Assembly (NCBI RefSeq): GCF_003722315.1
Contig: NZ_CP033580.1
Location: 1,611,001 to 1,675,000 of the forward strand
Reading direction: 5' to 3'
From: Thermoanaerobacter ethanolicus JW 200
GTDB lineage: Bacteria > Bacillota > Thermoanaerobacteria > Thermoanaerobacterales > Thermoanaerobacteraceae
DNA: 64,000 nucleotides
A program made the translations under genes and the position numbers. This document shows positions 55,232 to 62,631 of the stretch, piece after piece; the first letter of the stretch is position 1, and each line of letters begins with the position of its first letter. The notes under the pieces were generated by a model that was not told the DNA's origin, made no database searches, and saw nothing but the letters and a program-made list of their open reading frames with translations.

Positions 55232-56068
55232 ATGGATACAAAAGTTGTACCTAAAATATCTGAAAAGATATGTGAGAAATTTGCAAATATTATAAACAAA
55301 AAGCCTCAAAAAAAAGGTAAAGAATACAAGATAGGGGTTGATTTAGGAACAGCAAATGTAGTTGTAGCAGTGCTAAATGAGAATAATGAACCAGTTGCAG
55401 GGGCAATGAAGAGTGCCCAGGTTGTAAAAGATGGTGTAGTAGTAGATTTTGTGGGGGCAAAAGAGATAGTGAAGAGAATGGTAGATTTCCTGAATGAAGA
55501 GTTAGAAGGGAAACTTAGAGTTGCGGCATGTGCTATTCCTCCTGGGACAGGGGAAGGAGTGTCAAAAGCAACAAAATATGTCGTAGAAGAAGCTGGTTTA
55601 GAAGTAATAAAGGTGGTAGATGAACCAACCGCAGCTGCAAAACTGCTAGAAATTATGGATGGTATAGTGGTGGATATAGGAGGAGGCACAACAGGAATTT
55701 CTGTATTGAAGGATGGGAAGGTCGTATATGTTGCAGATGAGCCTACGGGAGGTACGCATTTTACACTTGTACTTGCGGGACATTTCAACATCAGTTTTGA
55801 AGAGGCAGAGAAAATAAAACTAGATGTCCAAAGGCAGAAATTGCTGACTCCTATTTTAAAACCATGCATGGAGAAAGTAGCTGAAATTATAAAAAGGCAT
55901 ACTTTTTCTTTTGACAATATAGATACTATTTATCTAGTAGGAGGAGCAAGTGCATTGCATGGTTTGAAAGAAGTAGTAGAAAATACGACAAGGAAAAAAG
56001 TGATAGTCCCTCAGTATCCTATTTTTATAACTCCATTAGGCATAGCTCTTTCCTGTGAAAAGGGGTGA
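55232..56068 (+). CDS. eutJ: EutJ-like Hsp70-fold protein
   Basis: 278 residues. YKIGVDLGTANVVVAVLNEN, ACAIPPGTGEG, VVDEPTAAAKLLEIMDGIVV and DIGGGTTGISVLKDGKVVYV, then IYLVGGASALHGLKEVV. This is the EutJ chaperone-like ATPase of ethanolamine loci, found here within a pdu operon as in several Firmicutes. Its N-terminus (KISEKICEKFANIINKK) also looks amphipathic. A role in assembly or in protecting B12 enzymes is inferred. Confidence 0.85.
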   Translation: MDTKVVPKISEKICEKFANIINKKPQKKGKEYKIGVDLGTANVVVAVLNENNEPVAGAMKSAQVVKDGVVVDFVGAKEIVKRMVDFLNEELEGKLRVAACAIPPGTGEGVSKATKYVVEEAGLEVIKVVDEPTAAAKLLEIMDGIVVDIGGGTTGISVLKDGKVVYVADEPTGGTHFTLVLAGHFNISFEEAEKIKLDVQRQKLLTPILKPCMEKVAEIIKRHTFSFDNIDTIYLVGGASALHGLKEVVENTTRKKVIVPQYPIFITPLGIALSCEKG

Positions 56069-56074
56069 ATTTAA

Positions 56075-56890
56075 ATGAGTGATATTTCAATTGAAATGAT
56101 AAAAAGAATAGTAGAGGAAGTTGTAAAAAAGTTTCTTTCAAAAAAAATTCTTGTAGTTTTTACTGGTGGAAAAGTAAATTTTGATATATCGCTAGACGAG
56201 CTGAAAAAAATAAAAGAAAACAGTATGGTAGAATATACTCTTGTATTTTCTAGGGCAGCGTCGCAAATTTTTAACAAAAAAATGATCTCTGACCAGCTTG
56301 AGAGTGTGGAGGTTATTGAAGAAGGTGAAGCTATAAACGCAAGAGAATGTGTTCAAAAACATAACATGGTCATTTTTGCAACCTTGACAAGAAATACTGC
56401 TTCAAAAATATCCCATCTTATTTTAGATACCCTTCCAACTCAAATTGCAATTAATTGTGTATTATCAGACGTTCCAATAGTGGCAGTAAGGGATGCTGCA
56501 GATCTAAACGTAGAGACGTGGAGAGAGTTAGGTTTTTCGAATTTCCCACCTGCTTTAAAAAATTCTTACGACAAGATTTTCAAAGACATTGAAAGCTATG
56601 GGATAGAACTTTGTAATTCATTTGAGCTGGCAAAAAAAGTACTAGGTTATCTTAATAGTAATAGCTTTTCAATTGCAGAAAAAATAAATAAAGAAGAAAA
56701 AAGCAAAAGGGAAAATTCTTACTATAATGGAGCGAAAAATATCAGATTAGAAAAGAAAATAATAACTCGAGAAGATATAATAGGGTTAAAAGGGAAGATA
56801 GATACAATTGAGATAGCAAAAGACTCAATAATAACACCGTTGGCAATGGACTTTATCCGTGACAACCAATTAAAAGTTATAAAAACATAA
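56075..56890 (+). CDS. pduM: PduM-like microcompartment protein with flavoprotein-like middle domain
   Basis: 271 residues. The N-terminus (ISIEMIKRIVEEVVKKFL) and C-terminus (KDSIITPLAMDFIRDNQLKV) match the two ends of enteric PduM (about 163 residues). The 180 residues between look like a phosphopantothenoylcysteine-decarboxylase-type flavoprotein fold: KILVVFTGGKVNFDISLDEL, VFSRAASQIFN and MVIFATLTRNTASKIS. PduM is needed for proper shell assembly. Whether a flavin is bound is unknown. Confidence 0.65.
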   Translation: MSDISIEMIKRIVEEVVKKFLSKKILVVFTGGKVNFDISLDELKKIKENSMVEYTLVFSRAASQIFNKKMISDQLESVEVIEEGEAINARECVQKHNMVIFATLTRNTASKISHLILDTLPTQIAINCVLSDVPIVAVRDAADLNVETWRELGFSNFPPALKNSYDKIFKDIESYGIELCNSFELAKKVLGYLNSNSFSIAEKINKEEKSKRENSYYNGAKNIRLEKKIITREDIIGLKGKIDTIEIAKDSIITPLAMDFIRDNQLKVIKT

Positions 56891-56928
56891 TCTAAAAAGT
56901 AAGTAAAAAGTAAGGCGGTGTGGGTAAA

Positions 56929-57231
56929 GTGCAATTAGCAAAGGTAGTAGGAAATGTAGTTGCAACAAAAAAGAATGACTTTTTAATAGGGACAAAATTA
57001 TTAATAGTACAGCCTATGAAGTTTATTAACAAAGCAGATGAAAAAGAAGAAAGTAAAAATGGTGAACTATTAGTAGCAGTAGATACAGTAGGTGCTGGAA
57101 TTGGGGAGACAGTTTTGATTGTAAGAGGAAGTACTGCAACGAGAGTTGCAGCGAATGAAAGTGTTCCTATAGATGCGGCTATAGTGGGAATTGTAGATAA
57201 TATTGAAATAGAAGAGGCGAGCTTGAAATGA
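56929..57231 (+). CDS. pduN: Microcompartment vertex protein PduN (EutN/CcmL type)
   Basis: 100 residues from a GTG at 56929, chosen because the family begins MxLAxVxGxVVAT: here VQLAKVVGNVVATKKN. It continues LIGTKLLIVQP, VAVDTVGAGIGETVLIVRGS and DAAIVGIVDNIEI. It forms the pentamers that close the shell corners. It overlaps pduO by four bases. Confidence 0.9.
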   Translation: MQLAKVVGNVVATKKNDFLIGTKLLIVQPMKFINKADEKEESKNGELLVAVDTVGAGIGETVLIVRGSTATRVAANESVPIDAAIVGIVDNIEIEEASLK

Positions 57232-58229
57232 GGATATATACCAGAGTGGGGGATAAGGGAGAAACATCTCTAATTGGAGGCAGGAAGGTAGAAAAGTGTG
57301 ACCAACGAGTTGAAACCTATGGGACAGTTGATGAGGCTATAAGTGCAATCTCGCTGGCAAGGTCGTGTGTAAAAAGCGAACAAGTAAGGGGCTATTTGCA
57401 AAAAATAGAAGAAGACTTGTTTATTCTTAACAGTGAACTGGCAACATTAGAGCCTGAAAAACTAGAAGTACGGCTTACTCAAGAAGAAGTTAAATGGGTG
57501 GAAAAGAAAATAGATGAAATTACTGAAAATATTAAATTGCCTAGGGATTTTATTTTACCTGGACCTTATTTGTCTTCCTCGTCTTTACATCTTGCGAGAA
57601 CAGTTGTAAGAAGGGCAGAAAGGGAAGCTGTAAAACTTAAGAGGAGCCAAAATATAAGAGAAGAAATTTTAATGTATCTCAACAGATTATCTGATTTTCT
57701 ATACTGTTGTGCCTTATTTGAAGAAACAGAAGAAATTATTAAACAGGCAGTAACTGAAATTTCAAAAAGTGTAAAAGAAAAGGTGAGCAATGAAATGAAA
57801 GAGGAAAAGATTCTATTTAAGATTGTGAAAGACATTATTCAGAAAGCTCAGGAAAAAGCAGAAGAAATAAGAAAACCTATGTGTATTGCAGTAGTAGATG
57901 AATATGGTTATTTAATAGCATTTGAGCGTATGGAAGGTGCCCTGCTAGGAAGTATTGAACTTGCTATTAACAAGGCAAAAACAGCAGTTTTGTTAAAGAT
58001 GGAAACTTCTGAGCTGCATGAATTAGCTCAACCAAGTGGTGAATTATATGGGATAAATAATGCTAGTAGTTTAAATTTTGTAACATTTGGTGGCGGGATA
58101 CCATTAAGGTGGGGAGGACGGTTAATAGGCGGGATAGGAGTTAGTGGAGGAAGTGTGGAGGAAGATATTGCTGTAGCAACTTCTTGTGTAAAAGAAATGG
58201 AGCACATTTTAGAAATTTTATATAAGTGA
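57228..58229 (+). CDS. pduO: ATP:cob(I)alamin adenosyltransferase PduO, two-domain form
   Basis: 333 residues. The N-terminal adenosyltransferase domain has YTRVGDKGETSLIGGRKVEK, VDEAISAISLAR, FILPGPYLSSSSLHLARTVV and LMYLNRLSDFLYCCALFEE. From about residue 200 a GlcG/HbpS-like domain follows (MCIAVVDEYGYLIAFERMEG; IPLRWGGRLIGGIGVSGGS). It makes adenosylcobalamin for the dehydratase inside the compartment; the second domain binds haem in some homologues. Confidence 0.95.
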   Translation: MRIYTRVGDKGETSLIGGRKVEKCDQRVETYGTVDEAISAISLARSCVKSEQVRGYLQKIEEDLFILNSELATLEPEKLEVRLTQEEVKWVEKKIDEITENIKLPRDFILPGPYLSSSSLHLARTVVRRAEREAVKLKRSQNIREEILMYLNRLSDFLYCCALFEETEEIIKQAVTEISKSVKEKVSNEMKEEKILFKIVKDIIQKAQEKAEEIRKPMCIAVVDEYGYLIAFERMEGALLGSIELAINKAKTAVLLKMETSELHELAQPSGELYGINNASSLNFVTFGGGIPLRWGGRLIGGIGVSGGSVEEDIAVATSCVKEMEHILEILYK

Positions 58230-58243
58230 GGAGGTCTTGCAAA

Positions 58244-59644
58244 ATGATTGATGAAAATTTGGTAGTTACTATTACAAAAAAAATATTAAATGAAATAAAT
58301 TTAAAAGAAGCAGAAGAAAAAAAGGAAAAGGATAATCCGGATCTTGGGATTTTTAATGATGTTAACGAAGCAGTAGAATGTGCAAAAGAAGCACAGAAGA
58401 AATTTGCACTTATGGACTTGGAAAAAAGGGAAGAAATAATAGCGGCAATAAGAGAAGCGTGTGTAAACAATGCCCGACTATTAGCTGAGATAGCATGTAG
58501 TGAAACTGGGAGAGGTAGAGTAGAAGATAAGGTAGCGAAGAATATATTAGCTGCTAAGAAAACGCCTGGTACAGAAGACTTAAAACCAACAGCATGGACG
58601 GGGGATAGAGGGCTAACCTTAGTTGAAATGGCGCCAGTAGGAGTTATAGCATCTATAACTCCAGTGACTAATCCAACAGCTACCATTATTAACAATACAA
58701 TTAGTATGCTTGCAGCTGGGAATGCAGTTGTGTTCAATCCTCATCCAAGTGCTAAAAAGACTTCAAACAAGGCAGTGGAAATAATAAATGAAGCAATTTT
58801 AAAAGTAGGGGCACCAAACGGATTAGTTTGCAGTATAAATAACCCCACAATACAGACGGCACAAAAATTAATGGAGCATCCTGAAGTAAATATGGTAGTT
58901 GTAACAGGAGGAAAAGCAGTCGTTCAGACAGCTTTGCGATGTGGTAAAAAGGTGATTGGCGCGGGAGCAGGTAATCCACCAGTAGTAGTTGATGAAACTG
59001 CAGATATAGTAAAGGCAGCACATGATATTGCATGTGGTGCAAGCTTTGACAACAATTTACCATGTATTGCGGAAAAGGAGATAATCGCTGTTGAGAGAAT
59101 CGCTGATACGTTGCTTGAAAGAATGAAAAGAGAAGGTGCATATGTATTACACGGTAAAGATATTGACAGAATGACAGAACTAATATTCCAAGGAGGGGCT
59201 ATAAATAAAGATTTAATAGGAAGAGATGCTCATTTTATCCTATCGCAGATAGGTATCGAAACAGGTAAGGACATAAGATTAGTAGTAATGCCAGTTGATG
59301 TTTCACATCCCCTTGTATACCACGAACAGCTCATGCCAGTAATCCCTTTTGTAACAGTACCTACTGTAGAAGAAGCTATAAATCTTGCTGTAAAAGCAGA
59401 AGGTGGTAATAGACATACTGCAATGATGCATTCAAAGAATGTAGAAAACATGACTGCATTTGCAAGAGCTATCCAAACTACCATCTTTGTTAAAAATGCT
59501 CCTTCATATGCGGGGATAGGGTTTGGAGGAGAAGGATATACAACATTTACCATTGCAGGACCTACGGGTGAGGGTTTGACTTCAGCAAGAACATTTACCA
59601 GACAAAGAAGATGTGTGTTAGTTGATGCTTTTAGGATAGTTTAA
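58244..59644 (+). CDS. pduP: CoA-acylating propionaldehyde dehydrogenase PduP
   Basis: 466 residues from the ATG at 58244 after GTGAGGAGG. The N-terminal targeting helix MIDENLVVTITKKILNEINL precedes the aldehyde dehydrogenase domain: VIASITPVTNPTATIINNTI, VVTGGKAVVQTAL and the catalytic Cys in FDNNLPCIAEKE near residue 272. It turns propionaldehyde and CoA into propionyl-CoA with NAD+. The end of the gene is followed by one arm of a long inverted repeat. Confidence 0.95.
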   Translation: MIDENLVVTITKKILNEINLKEAEEKKEKDNPDLGIFNDVNEAVECAKEAQKKFALMDLEKREEIIAAIREACVNNARLLAEIACSETGRGRVEDKVAKNILAAKKTPGTEDLKPTAWTGDRGLTLVEMAPVGVIASITPVTNPTATIINNTISMLAAGNAVVFNPHPSAKKTSNKAVEIINEAILKVGAPNGLVCSINNPTIQTAQKLMEHPEVNMVVVTGGKAVVQTALRCGKKVIGAGAGNPPVVVDETADIVKAAHDIACGASFDNNLPCIAEKEIIAVERIADTLLERMKREGAYVLHGKDIDRMTELIFQGGAINKDLIGRDAHFILSQIGIETGKDIRLVVMPVDVSHPLVYHEQLMPVIPFVTVPTVEEAINLAVKAEGGNRHTAMMHSKNVENMTAFARAIQTTIFVKNAPSYAGIGFGGEGYTTFTIAGPTGEGLTSARTFTRQRRCVLVDAFRIV

Positions 59645-59674
59645 AGTATAGGCGAAAAATTGAGAGGGGGGAGA

Positions 59675-59693
59675 AAAACGGTCTCATCTTCCA
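59675..59693. repeat. 19-bp inverted repeat around pduF, left arm
   Basis: AAAACGGTCTCATCTTCCA here is the exact reverse complement of 60616-60634. The two arms bracket the pduF gene at a distance of about 920 bp and lie in the leader and trailer of that gene. Confidence 0.7.
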
Positions 59694-59788
59694 ACTGGTT
59701 AAGAAACTTGCAGATAAGATTGTAAAAATGATTATTTAATTCTAAAAACAACAAAAAATAAATTATCGTAGGGAGGGAGAAATAATTT

Positions 59789-60592
59789 ATGAAAAGAGAA
59801 AATTTAAAAGGGGAGGTTTTATCAGAATTTTTAGGAACCTTGTTGTTGATTATGCTAGGTTGTGGAGTTGTGGCTAATGTTCTTTTTGCACCACGGCTAA
59901 ATGGTTTTGGAATTTTCAAAACAGGTGCAGGTTACGATTGGAATGTGATAGCTTTTGGGTGGGCAATGGCAGTGACGATAGCAGTATACGTAGCAGGAGG
60001 CGTAACTGGTGCACATCTTAATCCAGCAGTAACATTAGCAGCAGTAGTAAGGAGGGGCTTTCCGCTAGGAAAAGCGATAGCATATATGATAGTTCAAGTA
60101 GCAGGAGCATTCTGCGGTGCTGGTTTAGCATATGTAATATATAGAGGCAATTTTATAAAAGATGGATATATGAATATATTCTATACAGGAGCTGCTAACG
60201 ACAGCTATACACTTGCTAATTCGTTCTTAGTCGAGATGATAGCTACTGCAGTCCTGGTATTAGGAATATATGCAGTAACTGATGTACAGTATAATATAGG
60301 TATGGCAGCAAACCTTTGGCCAGTAGGAGTAGGCTTTATAATACTGATGATAGGATTATGTTTAGGTGGGCCAACTGGTTATGCGATTAATCCAGCCCGT
60401 GATTTTGGTCCAAGAGTATTTGCAGCATTAATAGGAGACAAGGCAGCATTTTCTGGAGCTTATTGGCTACTTGTTCCAATAATAGGACCATTAGTAGGTG
60501 GTGTATTGGGAGCAATTATTTATGATTACTGCATAGCTCCAAATCTGCCGAAGAAAAGAGAAGAATTAGCGGAAAAAGAAAGTGTAAATTAG
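59789..60592 (+). CDS. pduF: Glycerol/propanediol facilitator (aquaglyceroporin) PduF
   Basis: 267 residues, six membrane helices. Both NPA boxes are present: GAHLNPAVTLAAVV and GYAINPARDFGPRVFAAL, the Asp after the second box being typical of glycerol facilitators (GlpF type) rather than water channels. It should let 1,2-propanediol or glycerol enter the cell. In enteric bacteria pduF lies outside and divergent; here it sits inside the operon between pduP and pduT. Confidence 0.9.
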   Translation: MKRENLKGEVLSEFLGTLLLIMLGCGVVANVLFAPRLNGFGIFKTGAGYDWNVIAFGWAMAVTIAVYVAGGVTGAHLNPAVTLAAVVRRGFPLGKAIAYMIVQVAGAFCGAGLAYVIYRGNFIKDGYMNIFYTGAANDSYTLANSFLVEMIATAVLVLGIYAVTDVQYNIGMAANLWPVGVGFIILMIGLCLGGPTGYAINPARDFGPRVFAALIGDKAAFSGAYWLLVPIIGPLVGGVLGAIIYDYCIAPNLPKKREELAEKESVN

Positions 60593-60615
60593 AAAAAACC
60601 CAAATTTACATTTGA

Positions 60616-60634
60616 TGGAAGATGAGACCGTTTT
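60616..60634. repeat. 19-bp inverted repeat around pduF, right arm
   Basis: TGGAAGATGAGACCGTTTT, exact reverse complement of the left arm at 59675. It ends just before the AAAGGAGG of pduT, so pairing in the mRNA could affect pduT translation. Confidence 0.7.
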
Positions 60635-60650
60635 AAAAGGAGGATTTTTT

Positions 60651-61199
60651 ATGCGGGCGATTGGATTGTTAGAGTTTAAAGAAATAACGAGAGGAGTATA
60701 CGCAGCTGACGTGATGCTAAAAGCTACTCCTGTAGAATTACTATTAATTGATAATATATGTCCTGGAAAGCTGATTGTGTTGATTGAGGGAGAGGTAAGC
60801 GCGGTAAAAAATGCAATATCTAGAGGTAAAGAAGTGTTTAGTGAAGGAGTAATAGAAGAAGTTGTTTTAACAAATCCTCATCCGTCTTTAAGTACGGTAT
60901 TCCCACGAAAAAAGCAATCAAAAAAGTTGAACTATAATTCAATAGGAATTATTGAAACATTGTCAGTTTCTTCGGCTATAAAAGCTGCAGATAAGGCAGC
61001 AAAAGGAGCAAACGTTGAGATAATTGATATTAAAATAGCAAGATTTTTAGGAGGAAAAGCTATAGTTGTTTTAGGTGGTGAAATAAGTGCAGTTAAAGTA
61101 GCAATAGATGCAGGAATAAGTGCTGTGCAAAAGGGAAAATTGGTTTCCTCAACTGTTGTTGCTAATATTAACGAAAAGTTATTAGAAATGTGGGTGTAA
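60651..61199 (+). CDS. pduT: Microcompartment shell protein PduT (BMC-T, Fe-S)
   Basis: 182 residues from the ATG at 60651 after AAAGGAGG; the longer frame to 60612 includes the repeat arm. Two BMC domains: AIGLLEFKEITRGVYAADVM and SIGIIETLSVSSAIKAADKA. The Cys of NICPGKLIV (residue 37) matches the pore Cys that holds a [4Fe-4S] cluster in PduT trimers. That cluster usually exchanges electrons with PduS, which is not in the visible operon. Confidence 0.9.
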   Translation: MRAIGLLEFKEITRGVYAADVMLKATPVELLLIDNICPGKLIVLIEGEVSAVKNAISRGKEVFSEGVIEEVVLTNPHPSLSTVFPRKKQSKKLNYNSIGIIETLSVSSAIKAADKAAKGANVEIIDIKIARFLGGKAIVVLGGEISAVKVAIDAGISAVQKGKLVSSTVVANINEKLLEMWV

Positions 61200-61203
61200 A
61201 TAA

Positions 61204-61545
61204 ATGATGGAAGAAAAACAGAGAATCATTCAGGAGTATGTTCCTGGCAAACAGATTACACTTGCTCATATAATTGCAAGCCCTCAAATAGAGTTGTGCG
61301 AAAAACTAGGAATAGAGAAAAAAGAAGCGATTGGAATTATGACAATTACTCCAGCGGAAGGTGCAATAATTGCAGCCGATATTGCTCTGAAAACTTCCAC
61401 AGTAAAGATAGGTTTTTTAGACCGTTTTAGTGGTTCTTTGGTAATTATAGGTAATATTTCAGCAGTGGATGAAGCAATTCATCGAATAATGAATACTCTT
61501 GTGAGAGTTTTGAACTTTTCTCCGTGCCCTATAACAAAAAGTTAA
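61204..61545 (+). CDS. pduU: Microcompartment shell protein PduU (permuted BMC-H)
   Basis: 113 residues: RIIQEYVPGKQITLAHIIAS, AIGIMTITPAEGAIIAADIA and GFLDRFSGSLVIIGNISAVD. This is the circularly permuted BMC fold of PduU/EutS, whose N-terminal strand forms a plug over the pore. It lies 4 bp after pduT. The ribosome site is weak, which suggests coupling. Confidence 0.9.
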   Translation: MMEEKQRIIQEYVPGKQITLAHIIASPQIELCEKLGIEKKEAIGIMTITPAEGAIIAADIALKTSTVKIGFLDRFSGSLVIIGNISAVDEAIHRIMNTLVRVLNFSPCPITKS

Positions 61546-61557
61546 AGGTAGAGAGTA

Positions 61558-62007
61558 ATGAGTAAGAAAATAGTATTTGTAGGACCAGTAGGTGCAGGCA
61601 AATCTACATTGATAGCAAATCTTAGAAAAAGCGAAAATCATGTTTTAAAGACACAAACTATAACTTATATGGGAGAATTTGTAGATATTCCCGGTGAATA
61701 TATAGAGATACGAAAATTCAATTATGCAGTTATAAATGAAATCTTAAGTGCCAAAGCAGTGGTTATTGTTCAGGATGCGACAAGCAGTAAAATGGCAGTA
61801 CCACCTGGTTTTTGCAGTACATTTGAAGGCAAAAAAATCTTTGGAGTAGTAAATAAAATAGATATAAAAGGAGCTAATCCTTTAAAGGGAAAAAAGCTAT
61901 TACTTGAAAGCGGAGTTAAAATGGAAAATATTATTTTCGTTTCAGCAATAACGGGTGAAGGGATGAAGAAACTGGAAGAAACAATTAACAAAATATTGAA
62001 GGAATGA
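61558..62007 (+). CDS. pduV: EutP/PduV family small GTPase-like protein
   Basis: 149 residues. P-loop KIVFVGPVGAGKSTLIANL, FVDIPGEYIE (switch II, G3-like) and VVNKIDIKGANP (NKxD, G4). Length matches Salmonella PduV (150). PduV is reported to link the compartment to filaments and cell position; EutP relatives have acetate-kinase activity reported, so catalysis is also possible. Confidence 0.9.
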   Translation: MSKKIVFVGPVGAGKSTLIANLRKSENHVLKTQTITYMGEFVDIPGEYIEIRKFNYAVINEILSAKAVVIVQDATSSKMAVPPGFCSTFEGKKIFGVVNKIDIKGANPLKGKKLLLESGVKMENIIFVSAITGEGMKKLEETINKILKE

Positions 62008-62022
62008 ATGGAGGAAGCTTTG

Positions 62023-62631
62023 ATGAAGATATTGGTCCTTAACTGTGGAAGTTCATCTGTAAAATACCAACTAATTGAAACAGATAATGAGTTGGCATTA
62101 GCAAAAGGAATTATTGATAGAATAGGTTTGAATGACTCAACGGTAAAATATAGTTCATTAAATGGAGAATGTGCAACTACTGAGCAGATCCAAAATCATG
62201 AAGAAGCGATTCAAAAAGTTTTGCAACTTATTACAGATCAATCAATAGGAGTATTAGGCAGCTTGGATGAAATTGATGCTATTGGCCATCGCATTGCTCA
62301 TGGAGGAGAATACTTTACAAAACCCACCCTTATTGATGAAACATCGAAAAGATTACTTAAAAAGTGCATAGATTTAGCCCCATTGCATAACCCTGCTAAT
62401 ATAAGGGGGATAGAAGCCTGTGAACACAAGATACCTGGCAAACCCAATATAGGAGTTTTTGATACCGCATTTCATCAAACTATCCCAGAATATGCATATT
62501 TATACCCTTTACCGTATGAACTGTATGAAAAACACAAGATAAGAAGATATGGATTTCATGGAACTTCGCATAAGTATGTAGCATTAAAAGCTGCAGAATA
62601 CTTGAATAAAAGTAGGGATGTGCAAAATTAA
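62023..62631 (+). pseudogene. Acetate/propionate kinase, 3' part removed by IS insertion
   Basis: The ATG at 62023 follows GGAGG. The reading shows MKILVLNCGSSSVKYQLIET, IGHRIAHGGEYF, LAPLHNPANIRGIEACEHKI, IGVFDTAFHQTIPEYAYLYP and RRYGFHGTSHKYVALKAAEY, all acetate-kinase motifs. After about residue 198 it turns into foreign sequence and stops at residue 203; full-length enzymes are near 400. The second ASKHA half is absent here. In the operon it takes the place of pduW, which makes ATP from propionyl-phosphate. Confidence 0.85.
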
